Shown: positions 12,677 through 26,656, numbered from the stretch's first letter. The stretch: DNA of 64,000 bases from Paraspadella gotoi (GCA_051294375.1 CM119263.1:13842414-13906413), one strand, 5' to 3'. Translations and numbers: made by a program. The notes: generated from the letters alone by a model not told the origin.

Positions 12677-14035
12677 CAGACTGATAGACAGACAGACGAC
12701 AGAAAGTGCTACTTTTCTGCTATAATAATATAATAATAAGTATAAAATAAAACAAACCTGTTAATGGATTTCAAACTTTTCGTTGTGAAAAAAAAATAAC
12801 TTAACAGGTAGAGAGAGCGTTTATAAAATTTCTTCCAATTTGGAGAACCGCTTTCGCGGTCGTCGAAAATAAAGGGGAAAAAAAAGAAAGAAGAACCACA
12901 ATGGATTTAATGAAGCCTCAAGGATGAAAACGAATTTGGGGAGATTTTTCATCTCTTTTTTCAAAGTAAATGATCCGGGCGGTTTTTAAAAAAATATTAA
13001 GGATTCGGCGGGGAGGAAACGGATTTGGTTCGAGGCTGATGGGGCTGTAGAAGTGACGATGAATACGACGATGAAGAAGATGTAGAAGATCCCTTCGCCG
13101 CGGAAGTCGACGCTTTTCTCATCGTGAAGAAAAGTTGGATGTAAAGAAAAAGAAGAAAATAAGAAATATTCAGTCGGAGGAGAATAGGAAGGAAAAAAAA
13201 GAATTATTTTGGTAAGGAATTTGTTAAAGAATCAGTGTGACTGAAGAAATAGTTAGGCGGTGAAGGATGTAAATGTATTATGTAAATGTGTAGATGTGAT
13301 ATGGGAAGAGATATCGGGATGCAGAGAGGAGGAAAAAGATATAAAGAATGGAAATAGATTTAAAGATGGAATTACTCGGTCGTGTCGAGAACGAGAATGC
13401 GCGGTTTATTATGCATGAGTTACATATTATTCGGCGGAAACGATGAGGTTTTCCGCGGTGCATTCGGAACACGACGACATAAGAGACGACGAGAATAGAG
13501 ACATCGACGTTTTCTCAAATTTGGAAACGATTTTCCCTTCAAACAAATTACGGTAACAATAACGTGGACGACGACCGTTCACTTTTTTTACTTTCTTTGT
13601 CGGATGGTGATTGGTGAAGGTTGAGGCACTGTTTAATATTTATTTTTCGTATTTTAATAAGTTTTGGATAAACGCTAATGTCTTGACGACGGCAACTGCT
13701 ATTACTGCTATTTTATATATAGCATATATATGTTTCTGTGACATCATCACCAATCACCATCCGTCTGGGTTCTGGTCAGTGACCCTTGTCATCGAGATTG
13801 ACCAAGACCGGCTAAAAAATCCACCGACCAGTGGCCCCTTAGCCTCTAACCCTCTGCCCCTTGAGCCGATGTAATGAAATTCCGATCGAACAGAACCAAA
13901 ATATTATTTATTTGGACGACGGAGGGAAAGATCGAGAATCCGAGAGACGAAGCTTTGTGAGACGAGTAAGAAGAATTGTTTTGTTTTAAAACGATAATGG
14001 CGACGACTAAACCTTTTTAATAATTATTAGTTAGA
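12673..14035. other. Non-coding interval
   Basis: AT-rich DNA with poly(A) runs and a few CpG-bearing patches near 13000-13100 and 13430-13600. No spliceable exon was recognised. Confidence 0.5.
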
Positions 14036-15300
14036 GGATGGAGTCATCAGTTTTAAGGGAAAATGGCAACCGCAATCTTAAGACAACGACAACGACGACG
14101 ACGACAAGCGGCGTCCATCTTGCTTGGCCCTCGCTGATCGCCGATCGCGCCAAAGACCACGCCCACGCCGCCGCGATCCCGATCGGCTCCCGAACGGCCG
14201 CGGGGTCAAACGCGGAGGCGGGGGGCGCCGATGACCCGGGCCAGATCCTGGTGACCCGGACGGGATGAGGAGGCGAAGAAGCGGAGATGAAAGAGGGAGG
14301 GGGCGAAGAGGGAGAGAGGTGGTGGAGGTGGGCGGGAGAAGCGGGTTCGGTGAAGCGTCGAATGATACATGGCTCGGAGGAGGTTAGAGGAGAAACATGT
14401 TGGGGAGGGGAGAAGAGAGGTTTGAGAAAGTGGATGACAAAGACGGGGGTTTAGCGATGACGACGGTAAAATTGGGTGTTGTGGACAACGAACCTCTTTC
14501 TTGATCGCTGCCACAGTGTATACTATACTGTATACTATACTATACTATATTATACTATACTGTACTATACTATACTGTATAGTGATGATCGGCGTCGACA
14601 AAAGATCTTAACAGAACCGATTCGAATCGTCCATCTGTCGCTGCGATGTAATGTAACGTCTTCGTCGGTCGTCGGTGCCTCCGCGCCGCCCCCGCTGCTG
14701 CCGATTCCCTCGGGAGCAGTTCCTTCGTATTTTCCGTCGCTTCATTAATCGGTAACGTTCATGTAAATGCGAATAATAGTCGTAAAAGGATAAACAAAAC
14801 CAAAGAGGAGACGACGACGACAGCGACGACGACGACGACGACGAAAAAATCGGACGTCACGACGACGACCGAGACGGACATGACGACGACGACGACCGAG
14901 ACGGACATAACGACGACCATATAGGATTTATGATAATCAAATGAGCGGGAAATCAGTGAAGCTTGTCCCATTATCTCCCTCCGCTTTTGGACGACGGTTA
15001 AAGTCGGACCGGTCGGTTTCCGGCGCCCTCCGTACGGGCGCGATTGGTTACGCGCGCATCTTGCGAGTTCTCGTCACACTAAAACTTATTAACGACACGA
15101 AGATAAAGTAGTAGATTGTAGAATGTACGATCGGATGATTGGATTCTGCACGGTTGACTGCCAATGACCCAATTCGATCGTGCGAATCACGAAGCGCGAA
15201 AATAAAAACAAATTATCGAGATCGACGACGATAATGATGACGACGACGACGACGGTAACGACGACCACGACAACAAAGAATTTGGGCCGCGACAGCGACA
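14036..15300. other. GC/CpG-rich patches with (GAC)n tracts, non-coding
   Basis: Holds short (GAC)n runs at about 14085-14104, 14812-14846, 14862-14906 and 15229-15262, and a CpG-rich block at 14105-14345. A 76-codon open frame begins at ATG 14038, but its Thr run is only the GAC tract read in another frame, so I do not call a gene. A TATAC microsatellite at 14516-14586 is listed separately. Confidence 0.5.
14516..14586. repeat. (TATAC)n microsatellite
   Basis: About 70 bp of imperfect tatac/tgtac pentamers. Confidence 0.9.
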
Positions 15301-15847
15301 TATTTTTTTTCTCAGTACAATAAATGTTTTTTTTTCTATATAATTTCTTTCTTTTCACTTTTATTTTCGCCACTTTTTTTATGTTATTAGAATGAAATTC
15401 CTGTACTTTTACTTTTCTATAAAAGGAAAAAGTGAACAAAAAACCCCTATAAAGTTAATCGTCAATGGTCAGGTGATATTGCCGGAAATTCGCATTTATT
15501 CTATGCAAATAAACCCAATTTCCATTTTTATTCAATCTTTTTCCCCGTTCCCGTGGGAAGGGGGAGGTAGGGAAAGTTGTTGCAAGAAAATAACTCAATT
15601 GACTTTTTGGCATTTCGTGATTCATGATTCCTTCGGAGATTCATGACGCTTTTGTGAAAAAAACAGATTCACGGCCGAATTCTTTCTTTTTTTTTTTGCC
15701 CGAAGTTTTCTTTTTTTTTTCCTTTTAATGGGATTCGAGCCGGAGAATCTGAGAAAAATATGGAAAAAAAGGAGTAAAGAAACCAAAGTATATAAAAAAG
15801 CCAAGAAATAATGAAAAAAAATAAGGATAAAATAAGTATAGGTAAAT

Positions 15848-15848
15848 G

Positions 15849-15904
<56 letters not shown>

Positions 15905-15909
15905 TTATG

Positions 15910-15940
<31 letters not shown>

Positions 15941-15948
15941 TATTTATT

Positions 15949-15983
<35 letters not shown>

Positions 15984-15994
15984 TATTTATTCTA
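15848..15994. repeat. (AAT)n then (TTTA)n microsatellite
   Basis: Pure ATA/AAT trinucleotides at 15848-15903 pass into TTTA tetranucleotides up to about 15994. Confidence 0.97.
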
Positions 15995-16854
15995 TAAAAA
16001 CCTATCACGACCCTGTTCTTTTTTAAACTAAAATAAGATAAAAACTCAGACAGTGCTATCGCTTTCTATAACAACGCAACCGAGACCGTTCGGTTCCCGC
16101 CTTTTCTTTCGGAATCCAACTCGGAACTCAATCCGCCGTCGAGGGAGCGATTTTATTAATGCAAGGAGTTCACCGGCCTCAAGGTAGAAGGGTCGCGCCG
16201 GTCGCGGCGAAGGGGAACCTGAGAATAATTGTCATGGGGAAGAGTGGAAAACGCGAGGCGGGGGTTGGAGGTAGGGGGATTTAAAAGAAGGGGAACCGAG
16301 GAAAGAACGAGAGGAAAAAGTGATATTTATGTAGTAACGGACGATTGGAGATTTTGAATTAAACAATTAACTCGTTGTTCCTTCTATCTCAAAAAATCCG
16401 AGTTTGTGCTAAAAAAAAAAAAAAAAAACAAAACAAAAACAAGCTCTCGTCTAATGAGAGTTTTAGCGGTAATCATTGAACCTGCTCGACGGCAGCTATG
16501 TCAATATGGAATGAAGCGCTAGAGGTTGAAGATAATTCTTAAAAATGCATTTTTGAAAGAGACTGAGAATTTGCTAGAAACTAACGATGCCGTGATCCAA
16601 ATACGGATAAAAAATTGGAACTCGTTTAAAAGAAAGAGAAAGAGAAAGAGAGAGTGATAGAGAGTGAGAGAGGGAGAAAGAGTGAGACACAAAGAGGTGC
16701 GCTTCGGGCGTCCAACCGGAAAACAGGTAAGGCAATTTCTTAATCATCGTCCAGGTATTTCGATTTTTTTACTGCGCCTCCTATTCGTAAATGTCAAAGA
16801 CCTTTTGCACCTGTCAAATTACATGGAAAATAAAAAAAGAAGAAAAGAAATGAA
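15995..16854. other. Non-coding interval
   Basis: A CpG-rich patch lies at 16080-16270 and a purine-rich stretch at 16630-16690. No gene was supported. Confidence 0.5.
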
Positions 16855-17310
16855 ATGAAAAGAAAAGAAAAGAAAAGAAAAGAAAAGAAAAGAAAAGAAA
16901 AGAAAAGAAAAGAAAAGAAAAGAAAAGAAAAAAATGTGAAAAAAGAAAAGAAAAGAAAAGGAAAAAAAATGGGAAAAACTAAAAGAAAAGAAAATGAAAA
17001 AAACGGGGAAAAAAAGAAAAGAAAAGACTCGAAAAGAAAAGAATAGATCAAAAGAAAAGAAAAGAAAAGAAAAGAAAAAAATGGGAAAAAATAAAAGAAA
17101 AAAGAAAAAAAACGGGAAAAAAGAAAAGAAAAGACTCGAAAAGAAATGAATAGATCAAAAGAAAAGAAAAGAATAGAAAAAAAAATGGGAAAAAAGAAAA
17201 GAAAAGAAAAGAAAAAAAATGGGAAAAAATAAAAGAAAATAAAATAAAAAAAACGGGGAAAAAAAGAAAAGAAAATACTGGAAAAGAAAAGAATAGATCA
17301 AAAAAAAAGG
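16855..17310. repeat. (AAAAG)n pentanucleotide array with higher-order repeats
   Basis: A clean AAAAG run at 16855-16930 grades into a compound array of aaaag blocks broken by aaatggg, acggggaaaa and actcgaaaag/gaatagatca units. These broken units recur at about 17020-17060, 17130-17160 and 17275-17305. Confidence 0.95.
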
Positions 17311-17484
17311 AATGATAAATCAATATAGTCATATAAATCAATATATATCAATATAGTCCAATTCTCGTTCACTACATTTCCGTCTCAATTTAACAATCTA
17401 TTTTTGAAAAGAAACTCTTTCAATATAAAACTTTTTGCGAGATATGTATTTACACATCAATAGAAAAAATCTCAATCTAAACAA

Positions 17485-17660
17485 ACGTGACGTCAATGAG
17501 CTGCAATCGCAGCGATCGCTGCAGTGTCGACTGACGCAGCGGAGGCTGCCGAAGGTGCTTCGGATGTTCCCGCTTTTAGCCTGGGTGCCGCTGCTGTCGG
17601 CCGCGGGTTTTACTTTGGCGCCCTTGTCGATTTCGCTGCTGATGGAGCCTTGGATGGAGA
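17485..17660. other. Isolated GC-rich island, possible exon
   Basis: A sharply bounded GC-rich block in AT-rich DNA. On the minus strand a long pyrimidine tract ends ccaag just at its edge (about 17658) and could be an acceptor. The following minus-strand frame stays open across the island. No convincing donor was found. A perfect TGACGTCA lies at 17488-17495 at the other edge, so a regulatory island is an equally good reading. Confidence 0.25.
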
Positions 17661-17699
17661 GGGAGGGTAGGAAGGAGGGAGGGAGGGAGAAAAGGGGAA

Positions 17700-19620
17700 A
17701 AGACGTTAAAAATTAATGGCCGAAAGTTGTTAAGTTACCGCGTGTCTTTTTAACGCGCGTTTTAGACATAAAGCTGATTTGCTTTAGAAGAGCAAGAAAA
17801 AAAAGACAGACAGAGAGAAAGAGACAGTCCGTGTCCCCTCGGATTTTTAAAATTGTCCCCCCCCCCAAAAAAAAAAAATTCAATATAGGAAGGAAAAAAA
17901 ATTACCTTAGAAGCTGCCGCAGCTTAATTGAAATCAAGTTTCGGTCTCCTTTTTTGAAAAACTGAGGAATTCGGTGGAAGACATCGATTTCGCTGATTTC
18001 AAATGAGACTCTCTCCCATGACCTCGACCATTTTGAAGAAGACGATTGGTTAATCGGCCCAGACATCAGTCGTTTGATTCGTCCGCTCCATCGTTAATTA
18101 GTCCCGTCTTTGATGATGAAGAAAAAGGGATTATCTCTCAAAGAATCAGAAATTCGAGGGCGAAAAAGTCGCCAAACAAAGTGGAAGATGAAACGTGACA
18201 TTATATATCCAAAGTCCCTATCCATCTCAGGTTAAATCTTCTCACAATATCCATGCTGACTGTAAGAGTTTCATTTCTTAAAAACAATTATCAAGGAAAA
18301 TGTTTTGTAAAGTTATTAAGAATTTTTCTGAAGCGGTGAAACTTTGTATTATCACTATCATTTTTAAAGTTCACAAATTGAAAAATCTTAATTAGTTTTC
18401 TTGATGCTGCTCGCTTTTTAATAGCATAAAAAATCTTATGCATTATGCAAATGATAAATAAACGAAATTAGTGCGATAAATTTTCTGAGAAAAAAAAAAA
18501 ACCTCGAGTTGTGGGCGAATCGATACAAAGGATAATGAATAATGCAACGACGGGCGACCGACGATCTCTTTCTTTGTTCACCGACTTTTTTTAATATCTA
18601 TTTAAATTCCTTCACCGTATAAACATAGTTTTTTATCGTCTGGTTAATGCAGCGGATACACACGATAATCGTCAGAGATTTGCGACCACAAATTTTTTTT
18701 TAAAATCGCGTTTTTCGCCGCCTTTCGTGTAGGCCTATAAATAGAAATCGGAGGGTGACTCGTGGCCTTTTGGCTTGGATGATAGGTTTCGGTCGTTCTA
18801 CTTATGAGACTTTCAGCTTAAGATTACTGGGCCCTACTAGGTTGAAATAGAATAGAAAGGAAGGCTGTATTCAATAGAATGGAGCACTCGAGAACAAGTA
18901 ATTTATTTGAATGATCAAACAAGGATATTTAGATGTGAGATAGTATGATTAACTAGTACAAAAGATATTTTGTTCATATTGTCTCGGGAACAGAATAGTA
19001 AAATATATATTTGTAATAATATTCTTATAAAATAGTAAATTTTAAAAATATTTTATTTTAGACTTTTAATAAAACTTCAGATTCTTCATAAAAAGTTGAA
19101 TCAAAAATATAAAACATGTTATCATAAATTCTGTCATCTTCAGCATTTAAAACGGGAAAAAAAGGTAAAAATTCATGACTTTTCTATTCTCTGTTATAAA
19201 AACTTAACTTAAAACGTTTTAGTCATTTTTTGCGGTCTAAACATTAAATTATTATATAACATATTTTATAAATGTTTCCTAGTTTTTTAGGGTGAAATCT
19301 GTTCTTAAAAATAAAATTAAAAATATTTTTAAATTTAATAATTTATAAGAATATTACTACATAAATAATTCAATTTACTATACTGTTAATGTATTAATTT
19401 ATTAATATATTGTTATGCTAAAAATATTTTTTAAAGGATTTAAAATTCGTTAATTACATGTCCATAGGTAGCAAAAAAATAATGTTCAATAACTCACTCT
19501 TTTCATCACTCCTCCCAAGTATGCAACGTTTTAACAGGAAATTCACCTCTTCTTGTTGATTTTGTTATCCACCACAGATCCTTCATTCGCACTCGCACAA
19601 AAATTTTCTTGTACCTGGCC
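17700..19620. other. AT-rich non-coding interval
   Basis: No exon was supported. A TATA-like ctataaatag lies near 18734, and homopolymer runs are common. AT content is extreme between 18900 and 19470. Confidence 0.5.
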
Positions 19621-19779
19621 GACAATTGACAAATGACGGGAGGCTCCGTGGCAAATCGCGCGCTCTCTCTTCTCAAATGCGGAAATTGAAAGGCCTCACC
19701 TCCGCTGACTCAAATTTCTCCGGGTCTTGTGGATTAAGATGCCTTCGCTGCTGCAGCAACAGAAGCGCCTGTGGCATTG

Positions 19780-19785
<6 letters not shown>

Positions 19786-19837
<52 letters not shown>
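19786..19837. repeat. (CT)n microsatellite
   Basis: Fifty-two bases of CT dinucleotide. The flanking minus-strand frame 19785-19705 ends at a good GTGAGG donor but has no acceptor, so no gene is called. Confidence 0.97.
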
Positions 19838-19840
<3 letters not shown>

Positions 19841-20274
19841 CTTTCTTTTCCTTCTCACTCTTCGGCGTGGGTGGAAGCGAAGAAGTTGGTCGTGTGGGAG
19901 TAGACTCAGCGTCTCGAGGCAGGGCGTCGACGCCTTTTGTTTTTTTCACTTTTCGTTTAGATTTCTTTTTTTTTATTTCGCGTCAGGACATTCTGTTGTA
20001 ATGAGATGAAGGCGTTGTAATTAAATCTCTCGAAAGTTAAAAACTTTCACATATTTCTTCCAAGAATTAATTCTACAAACCCTTGATTTCGATCTTGCGA
20101 TGATTCGCCTGTTTGATAAACTTTAATTTGCATATTGCAGTCTTCCACAAAGTCAATCGTGCCGCGAGGCTCTCTAATCCGTTTCGAGTACCACTTGTTC
20201 TCTTTTCGAAAGCCACTTTATCTTTTCGACGCTGGAGGGGGTTCGTGGTCACGAAACAAAACTTTTTTTTTCGA

Positions 20275-20490
20275 TCAGAGCAAAGTGAGAAAGTCAAAAG
20301 CTCGATCTCTTTTTTTCATTTCACGTATTCCTCCTGGTTTCTTCCAGAACTTTTGAGAGGCCATTGCCGTAGCCGTAGCGGCCGCTGTAGCGCTGTTGTA
20401 TATGCTGTTGCTGCCTCCGCCCCAGTTGCTATGGCAGCTGGAGTTGGCTGGCTCTTTCGATCCTGCGGTTGAGGTTACATCTTTCAAAAT
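20275..20490 (-). CDS. Weak exon candidate, unrecognised product
   Basis: On the minus strand an acceptor (tttacttcag) is followed by a frame open to a TGA at 20275, about 71 codons. The product has a Gly/Ser/Asn stretch, an Ala/Thr run, and then ASQKFWKKPGG. Codon use is richer in C and G than the surroundings. No upstream exon was found and the family is not recognised. It may be a terminal exon or chance. Confidence 0.25.
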   Translation of the reverse strand: MLKDVTSTAGSKEPANSSCHSNWGGGSNSIYNSATAAATATAMASQKFWKKPGGIREMKKRDRAFDFLTLL

Positions 20491-22905
20491 CTGAAGTAAA
20501 GAGTTTCGACTTTAGATTCTGAACATGAAAAAAACTTAAGTAGTCACAGCTGAGTTTGGTGAGGGGGAGGAAATAGGGAAGGTGGGAGAAGAAGGGAAAA
20601 GAAACGGTGAAGAAAGGAAAATAGAATATAAGGAGTGAGACAGGTTAAAAAGAAAAGACAGTCGATTTGAATGTAGGCACGGGATGGAAATTTGTGACTA
20701 ATTGATAGATGAAATACGGTAAAATAATGAGAATGTGACGAGAAGATAAAATTTGAAAGTAGGAGATAACATTTTTACAGTTTTTATAAGCCTAAGGAAC
20801 AAAAGCGTGAATAATAAGGATTACGATTGTGAACCATAAAAAAAATCGAAAAATTAATAACATCTTATTCAAAGAAAAGATGAATTTGGATAGTAACAAA
20901 AACCAGTCAGAGTCAGACCCAACTACCTCGAACTCGAGCTTCAGATACAATTTAGAGAGCGAATCATATCTAAATCTTCGAAATTTAGACAAAGAAATCG
21001 TGTTTGAATTAATTCAACACGTCAAAGAGACACCCACAACGCAGCTCATTGGCTTTTCGTTACGTAAGACGATTAGGGGAGAAAAAAATCCCCAGTTAAA
21101 AAAAGGGAATATAATGGAGTGGGAGTGACGTCCCTTAATCGCCGAAAAGAGCTCGTCGGGTATCAACGAGAAGGAAAGAAGATTTATTTGTGGGAAAACT
21201 ATTTTTTTTTCCCTTTGTAAAAATTCGAATATTAACCCTGTGTCTGTGACAAAGGGAAAACTTTTCTCGTCGAAATATAGTGGTCAGTGTCGCATTAATG
21301 TTACGTGTCAACCGAAGCTCGCGATAACTCCTCGCGAGGACAATAATGAACTAGAACTGTCTTTCGATTAATAGATGTAAAGAAAAATTTAAAAAAAAAT
21401 CGTGATCAAAGTTTATTTTATGATTCATCAAAGATAGAAATTTCATTAATGATCAAAAAGACCCAGCCCGCGCCCGAGGGCCTTCAGCTGAGCCACAAAT
21501 GGGATCGCGTCTTTTTCCCCCTTGAATTTTTTCGGTTTTTCTATCGAGGCATCTGAATCATCGCCAACCATAATATTTCTTGGAATCACATTTAACTCCC
21601 CGCCATTTATTATCGGTCAGGGCCAAAAAGGGGAAATTTTAAAAAGAAATCCTAATTCCTCCGCGGACCTCCGACGTCGAGTCAGAACATCTAATACGTC
21701 TTCAAACTTTAGAGTAAATTGAAACTGAACTAATGAATACTGACAACTATGAATCTCTTTTTCTTTAAAAGAAAAAAAACCTAACCGAACAGTCACAAAA
21801 AAAAAAAAAAAAAATTCCCGTCAAGTGTCGAGATTTAAGGCCGAATTTCAAAGCCTGGATTTTTTTTAAAGGCGGGGAGAAGTATATATAAAAAGACTTT
21901 TGAATGAAGAAAAACAAAAAAATAACAAGTGAAAACCTATGTATGAAAAAAAATTGTTTTGTTACAAAATATTTGTAAACGAATTAGGTGAGAAAATAAA
22001 AAAAAGATAACCCAGAAAATTTATGAATGCTCATACTTGTCACAAAACCTAGTAGTACAACTTAAGTGTGTTGTTTTTTCTTAGGAATCTAAAAAATAGT
22101 GCGATAAAATCGGTTTAGTCTTAAAGAATGCCAATCTTCTTACTTCACATAAAAGGATTATTAGTTTTAATGAGAAGTCGGGACTGGATCCACCCAGCTT
22201 TTCTTTTCTCCCGTTCTCTCCTTTTCTCATTGTAAACTTATTATTCAAACACCTGACAAAAACATGAACCTTAAGGGAAAATACTGATTCGCGAAAAGTA
22301 TATTTATAATCACCACTGAAATCTATACTCGTAGACATTTTGAATATTTTATTTACTTAAATTGAAAAAGATAAATAATTAGAAATATTTAGAAAGAGAG
22401 AAAAATAAAGAGCCTCGGCTAGAACGGAGTACGACGAGTACCTCCCTCTGGAAACGATATCTTACAGTCAAAATTCTCAGTGACGCAAAACTGGTGGACG
22501 AACAGACATTATATATTTGTTTTAACAATTTTTAATAATAATTTTGTCCCGATTGTGCAGATTTTTTGCCGAGAAAAATAACAATCAAGGCGATTTATTT
22601 TCCTTATATACTATTTATTTTAAGCAGAACCGGTCTTTGAAAACCCGTTTTGAGATTCGATGACATATAATAAAGAAAAAATAAAAATAGGCCATTGATC
22701 TCGCTTATTACTTGGAAGTACGTAGTAGTAATAGAGTATTTAAAAATTAATTTTAATTTTAATGCTATGGTAATTCAGCGATGAATATCGGTGACGATGC
22801 ATTAGGTGTCTTTATTAGCCAGTTAATTAGATATGCAAGGATATGTTCAAAATTTACCAATTTTTTTCAACAAGGGCAATTAATTTAAGCAAAAACTAAA
22901 AAAAA
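20491..22905. other. AT-rich non-coding interval
   Basis: An ATG-initiated frame of 83 codons at 20880-21128 (plus) is not low in complexity but has no supporting signal, so it is left uncalled. A TATA-like gtatatataaaaag lies at about 21886. Nothing else was found. Confidence 0.4.
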
Positions 22906-22929
22906 TTGGGTTATAAATATAAAGACTTT

Positions 22930-23250
22930 AGAAATTTTTTTTTCCAGTATGTATCACTATCAGAGCAAACGATTCTACTTAGTAGTCTTATCCTTAAAAT
23001 AAAAAAAAAATCAAACCAAAGCCTGTCCAAAGTCAGGGGCAAGATAGCTTATTTATTAAATGAATGGATAATTTTTATATTGGTTGTACCAATTTCATAA
23101 ACTTAATCCCCCAAAAAATTACCCATTCCCATTACCCATTCACCCTTTTAGATATTATGACTTTATGAGGTTCTCATTCATGATTTACTTACAGAAATGA
23201 TGTGTGATATTTATTTAGAAACAAGTAATTTTGCAATTTTCATATCCTTT
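22930..23250 (+). repeat. Family C repeat with a family B element nested inside
   Basis: The outer parts (cagtatgtatc... at 22946 and ...gatgtgtgatatttatttagaaa near 23200-23218) match 36450-36505 and 36525-36655. Between them, about 23015-23099 matches the reverse complement of 56282-56366 almost base for base and ends in the hairpin ttggttgtaccaa. The 36-kb copy lacks this inner segment, so it is an insertion. Confidence 0.75.
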
Positions 23251-25229
23251 TTCGGTCATCCTAATGGATACTTGGATAGTTTTTAAAAAAACAACAACGA
23301 CCACAAACACAACCCCTCGATATTCTGAGATCCGACTTCCGTTTCCTTTAATTCGAAATTGAATCTTATTGGTTTCTCTGGGTGAAAATTATGGGAGGAA
23401 CTGACTTTGGTCGGATTCGCTCTGGCTCGCCCACGCCGGGAGATGTTCGGGTTACGATCGAGGGAAATCGTGAATACGTTAAATATCGTCAGGGGGAGGG
23501 GCGCCCTCGTTGCAAGGGGGGGGCGGGGGGAACAAGAGCTGACTTTAGGTGTGTTTAAAAGTGGTAAATGTATTCATAAAAGGTAAAGCTTATATCACCT
23601 CCTTTTTCAGTCGAGGGGATAACTGATTTTGAGATACTTATTTTCATTCGTTAGTTAGTAAACGGGAAATCAAAGAACAAAAGAGAACCAAAAATTTGGT
23701 CGTCAATCTGATATGAAATTGGTAAAACAATTTTGGTAGTAGTTATGGAGCGTTTTAATCTTTTATCTCCATTCTTTTCAATTACAGAGGTGGGACCATA
23801 TATCCGGACAAAATTTTAAAAATTATTGCTCTAAAATATGATTGAATATTCAAATTTTTCTTTTAGCTTTCAGTTGAATGCAATACATTGAAATACACTG
23901 ATTATAATGTAGCATTAGGATGTAGCAAAGACAACTACTCTGTATTCTCTGAGCGCTTTTAATACTTTTTGTTTGATGCTATTCTCAAGTATAAAATTAT
24001 TGACAAAAGCACTTATTTATAGTAAGTGCTTTTGCTTGCCTCTGGCACGTTATACATACTATACAGAGGGTTTTTGTTAAAAAGTTTGCTCCGGAAACTG
24101 ACGTCATAAACGTGAAGCGAAAAATTCTAGCAACGAAGGTGAAGGCCGCGAGGAAATAAATGAGATGGGGCATTATATATATCGAGTATTTTTTATCAAC
24201 GTTTGACGCTGATGAAATACGTACGAGCCAGCGATTGGAGTTTTCCGTTTCCGATGCCGAAACGAGAACTGAATTTTTAAAGCGACGTTGCACTGGATTA
24301 GTTTTGAGGCAAATTTTCTTTTACAATTTTCTTTTACAACTTGGTAAAACAATTTATTAAAACTGACAATAATTAAGGTAAAATTATTTTTCAAGGTTAC
24401 TAAACTTTTCATTAACATTCACATTTCAATCACTGTCCTTTCCGATGGTGAGTGTCAAAATAATCGATAAGATATAAAACTTTTCTGCGTCACTGGGAAT
24501 ATTCTCGTCAGAAAATTTTTAATCGAGCCTTGACCGCGAAGCCGGGTCAGGCTCTATAATGTTTTAGGGTTGCTTCTTTGTGACGTAGTCGTCGTCGTCG
24601 TCGTCGTCGTCCGTCACGCTGTTTTCATATATAAAAACTACTACGCTTTTATAGGTTTGGCGGTGACTTACCGTTTTTTTTAAAATAAAAATTATTATGA
24701 ATTATGATAAAGTTTTACAAAAGTGTGCGATCATAGTAAGTTAAAAATTTAGATATGGCTTTTCAATCTTGAAATAGCTGTGATATTTTCATATTACATT
24801 TGGATTTAAGTATTTTTTGTTTGAATTTCCACTTCATTATGATTTACTGCAATATGCAAATGAGATTAAAGTACTTATAATATCCAAATTAGTAATATAG
24901 AAATGCTTTAATCTAATTTACATATTGGCAGTATATAATATTGAAGATGAAATTAAAAAAATTTGTTTTAAAATTTTTAATAAAAATGGGAACTCAAGGA
25001 ATTTTTTTAATGAGAAGCTATATCTTAATTTTAATACAAATATAAAATTAAATCTTTTACAAAAGCTGCGATTGGAAAAAATTGGAAAAATTTCCAATTG
25101 TAAACAATTGTAACATATTTTTGCCTTTTCTTTTTATTTTTTAAATTATATATAGATTTTCTTTCTTTATATTGTTCAGTTGCTGCTTTTTCTGAACCCT
25201 TAAAAACGAGTTTAGGTTCTGCAGTGACT
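23251..25229. other. Non-coding interval with CRE and (GTC)n tract
   Basis: A perfect TGACGTCA lies at 24099-24106. A (GTC)n tract at about 24588-24611 is followed by a TATA-like catatataaaaac near 24627. A 12-bp perfect inverted repeat lies at 24004-24015 and 24023-24034. No gene was supported. Confidence 0.5.
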
Positions 25230-25959
25230 GTTCAGCTGGCTTCCAGCTTTCTCTTCTTTCTGTCTCTTTGTCTCTCTTTTCTCTTTCTGTCTCTCTTTCT
25301 CTCTCTTTCTGTCTCTCTCACTCTGTACGATCGTTCGTTTTTTGAAAATTCTGATTATTTTTTTCCTTCTCAAAACTTTTATTATCGCTAATTTATTCCG
25401 CGCTTTTTTTTTCAAATACAAAATCCCAAATTTATATCCGAGATATAATTGGAAAGAAATTCGGTTTTTTCTTTCTTTCATCTCTCTCTCTCTCTCTCTC
25501 TCTCTTTTATTATTTTTTAAAAAAATGAAGAATAACTTATAATGATATGCATTATCACATATAAATCAGCTAATGTGACCTATTATATATGCAGCACTTT
25601 CGGCCGAATAATATAATTGCATGCATCACATTATAAAAAAAAAATTTTTGTTTTTATTTATTATTGCAACTTTGGACGCGGTTGGCCCACTATTGGCAAA
25701 TTATATCTAAATAGGAGTTGATAAGAGAGATATAGTCAAATTAAACATTATTTTTTTGTTATGTCTGATAATTTGTACTATTATTAAATTATAAATATTT
25801 TTAGTGTATATATTTAATCATTTTTAACTTTTTTTTAAATAATAATTATTTGAGTTGTGATAACTATTTATAAAATTAATTAAATATGGCAAATATTAAA
25901 TTGACCTCGGTCTGGTTTCTTCCTAAAAAAAGAACAATCTTTTTCTCTCTATCTCTCTT

Positions 25960-26008
<49 letters not shown>

Positions 26009-26585
26009 TTCCTTCTAAAAACTTTTATTATCGCCATTTATTCCGAGATTTTCGTGGATTTTTCCTTCTAAAAACTTTTATTATCGCCATTATATTATTT
26101 TATCTCATACAAAAATCCCAAAAATACAATAACTTACTTAACCTAGATTTCGTGGTCGTTGCGGAGCAACAAGTAAACAATGTCAGGAACATGACCTAAT
26201 AACGCGTTACGTGTATATTAAAAAAAAATCAACATAGACCCAATTTCACGACGCCGTTGCGAGGCAACGGATAACCGATATAAACGAGAGTGACCATATA
26301 ATGCGTCTCGTTGGTGGGAAAACTCTCTCTCTCTCTCTTCTTTCTCACTCTTTCTCTCTCTCATCTCTCTCTCTCTCTCCTCCTCTCTCTTCTCTCTCTC
26401 TCTCTCTCTCTTTTTTTCCTTCTAAAAACTTTTATTATCGCCATTTATTCCGCGCTTTTTTCTCATACAAAATCACAAAATTTACATCCGAGATTTCGTG
26501 GATTTTTTTCTAAAAATTCTGATTATTCTTTATATAAACGAGAGAGACCTAATAATGCGTTTTCGTTGGCGGGAAAACTGTCCAG

Positions 26586-26656
<71 letters not shown>

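Noticed and set aside
20880-21128. 83-codon ATG frame
   Set aside because: Not low in complexity, but no splice, promoter or homology support; plausible by chance in this length of DNA.
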